From Chloroflexota bacterium (GTDB lineage Bacteria; Chloroflexota; Anaerolineae; Anaerolineales; Anaerolineaceae): a stretch of DNA of 5,640 bases. The position numbers and the translations under genes are program-made. The notes below the pieces were generated by a model. It did not search any database and was not told where the DNA came from. It was given only the letters and a program-made list of their open reading frames with translations. The stretch's first letter is position 1, and each line of letters begins with the position of its first letter. The stretch covers positions 1 through 5,640 of the forward strand of contig JAGVUS010000424.1 of assembly GCA_019136175.1 (NCBI GenBank), in the 5' to 3' direction. Shown piece after piece: positions 5,266 through 5,640 of the stretch.

Positions 5266-5640
5266 TTATCGGCAGCGAATCCGGATGGGGATGTCAGGGC
5301 TGTCCATCGAGCCCATCCGGCTGACAACATGCAAATGAATCCATCCCTCAACCGAACTGGCAATATCCAGCGAAAAAGTCACATCCAACCGTTGCAATCC
5401 CCAGGTGGAATTGGATGCAATGACCTCCGGCGGCAGGATAAATTGAAAATTGGGGGTTTCCGACTCGGCTTCCAATGCATACGTGAACGCCCCCACTCCA
5501 TCGGTCTGAATCAGTCCTGCCAGGTCCAACGTCATGGGGCAGGAGCCCTCGTAATCAGCCAATGGAGCAGCCAGGTCCACATCCATCACCTTTAAATTTC
5601 CCCAGAACACGTCTGGTGTTCCAACCACAGGGGTTGGGAC
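5266..5640 (-). CDS. C-terminal Ig-like extracytoplasmic domain of a larger protein (partial)
   Basis: The frame is open from the right edge, and 124 residues are visible before the TAA. It begins with a Thr/Pro/Val linker (VPTPVVGTPDVFW), then a ~90-residue domain bounded by Cys34 (GSCP) and Cys123 (RIRCR at the end). Inside, alternating strands include CPMTLDLAGLIQTDGVGAFT, WGLQRLDVTFSLDI and EGWIHLHVVS. The pattern 'C p.t..l.G.I.tdg.g..tY...........f........W....v.......gW..L.V.s......i.l.C' resembles Ig-like modules placed after Thr-Pro linkers in extracellular parts of Chloroflexota and actinobacterial proteins, including some receptor Ser/Thr kinases; the end cysteines probably form a disulfide outside the membrane. 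A GTG at 5628 could serve as a start, but the linker continues upstream in frame, so the gene most likely extends beyond the window. The N-terminal domain type is unknown. It lies 206 bp upstream of the Clp gene on the same strand and may belong to the same functional group. Confidence 0.75.
   Translation of the reverse strand, partial: VPTPVVGTPDVFWGNLKVMDVDLAAPLADYEGSCPMTLDLAGLIQTDGVGAFTYALEAESETPNFQFILPPEVIASNSTWGLQRLDVTFSLDIASSVEGWIHLHVVSRMGSMDSPDIPIRIRCR

Noticed and set aside
5067..5363. 98-codon - strand frame bridging the leader and the end of the Ig-like gene
   Set aside because: It overlaps the Ig-like domain in another frame and its translation shows no recognisable features; the leader part looks non-coding.
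1..5640. CRISPR arrays, tRNA/rRNA genes, insertion sequences, toxin-antitoxin pairs
   Set aside because: No regularly spaced repeats, no cloverleaf-like segments, no transposase or terminal inverted repeats, and no small TA-like gene pairs were seen.

Overview
This 5.6 kb window is almost fully coding, with moderate-to-high GC by eye. Protein styles recall large-genome, environmental, kinase/phosphatase-rich bacteria, and Chloroflexota (class Anaerolineae) is my best guess. The guess rests on the Ig-like Cys-to-Cys domain after a Thr-Pro linker, the unusual Clp paralogue and the YbjN-like chaperone. No marker gene confirms it, and there is no rRNA, tRNA, IS element or CRISPR array.

Layout. 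At the left edge, the last 61 codons of a hydrophobic + strand protein (possibly an O-antigen ligase/polymerase) run to 186. Everything else is on the - strand, read from right to left: (1) the C-terminal 124 residues of a protein entering from the right edge, with a Thr/Pro linker and a probable extracytoplasmic Ig-like domain (5640 to 5266); (2) a 206 bp intergenic leader (5060-5265), the only non-coding stretch of any size; (3) a 722-residue Clp/Hsp100 AAA+ protein (5059 to 2891); (4) a 146-residue YbjN / type III secretion chaperone-like protein (2881 to 2441), 9 nt after the Clp stop with its Shine-Dalgarno on that stop; (5) a single-pass membrane protein of up to 769 residues (2474 to 165), with a degenerate PP2C-like domain, a Pro-rich linker, one membrane helix and a propeller-like C-terminal half. 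Genes 3-5 look like one transcription unit. Gene 5 meets the left-edge gene tail to tail with a 22 bp overlap.

The most interesting point is the combination. The Clp protein has an intact first ATPase domain but a second domain that has lost its Walker A, Walker B, arginine finger and sensor residues. It also lacks the coiled-coil M domain and the aromatic pore residue of the first ring, yet keeps the second-ring GYVG pore loop and an LGF tripeptide where ClpC-type proteins contact ClpP. It is coupled to a predicted peptide-binding chaperone and to a membrane protein whose phosphatase-like domain also appears catalytically dead. My inference is a dedicated, membrane-linked protein-handling module (targeted unfolding, degradation or export of a few clients) rather than housekeeping proteolysis. 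The function is not demonstrated by the sequence, and I do not recognise this set as a named system.
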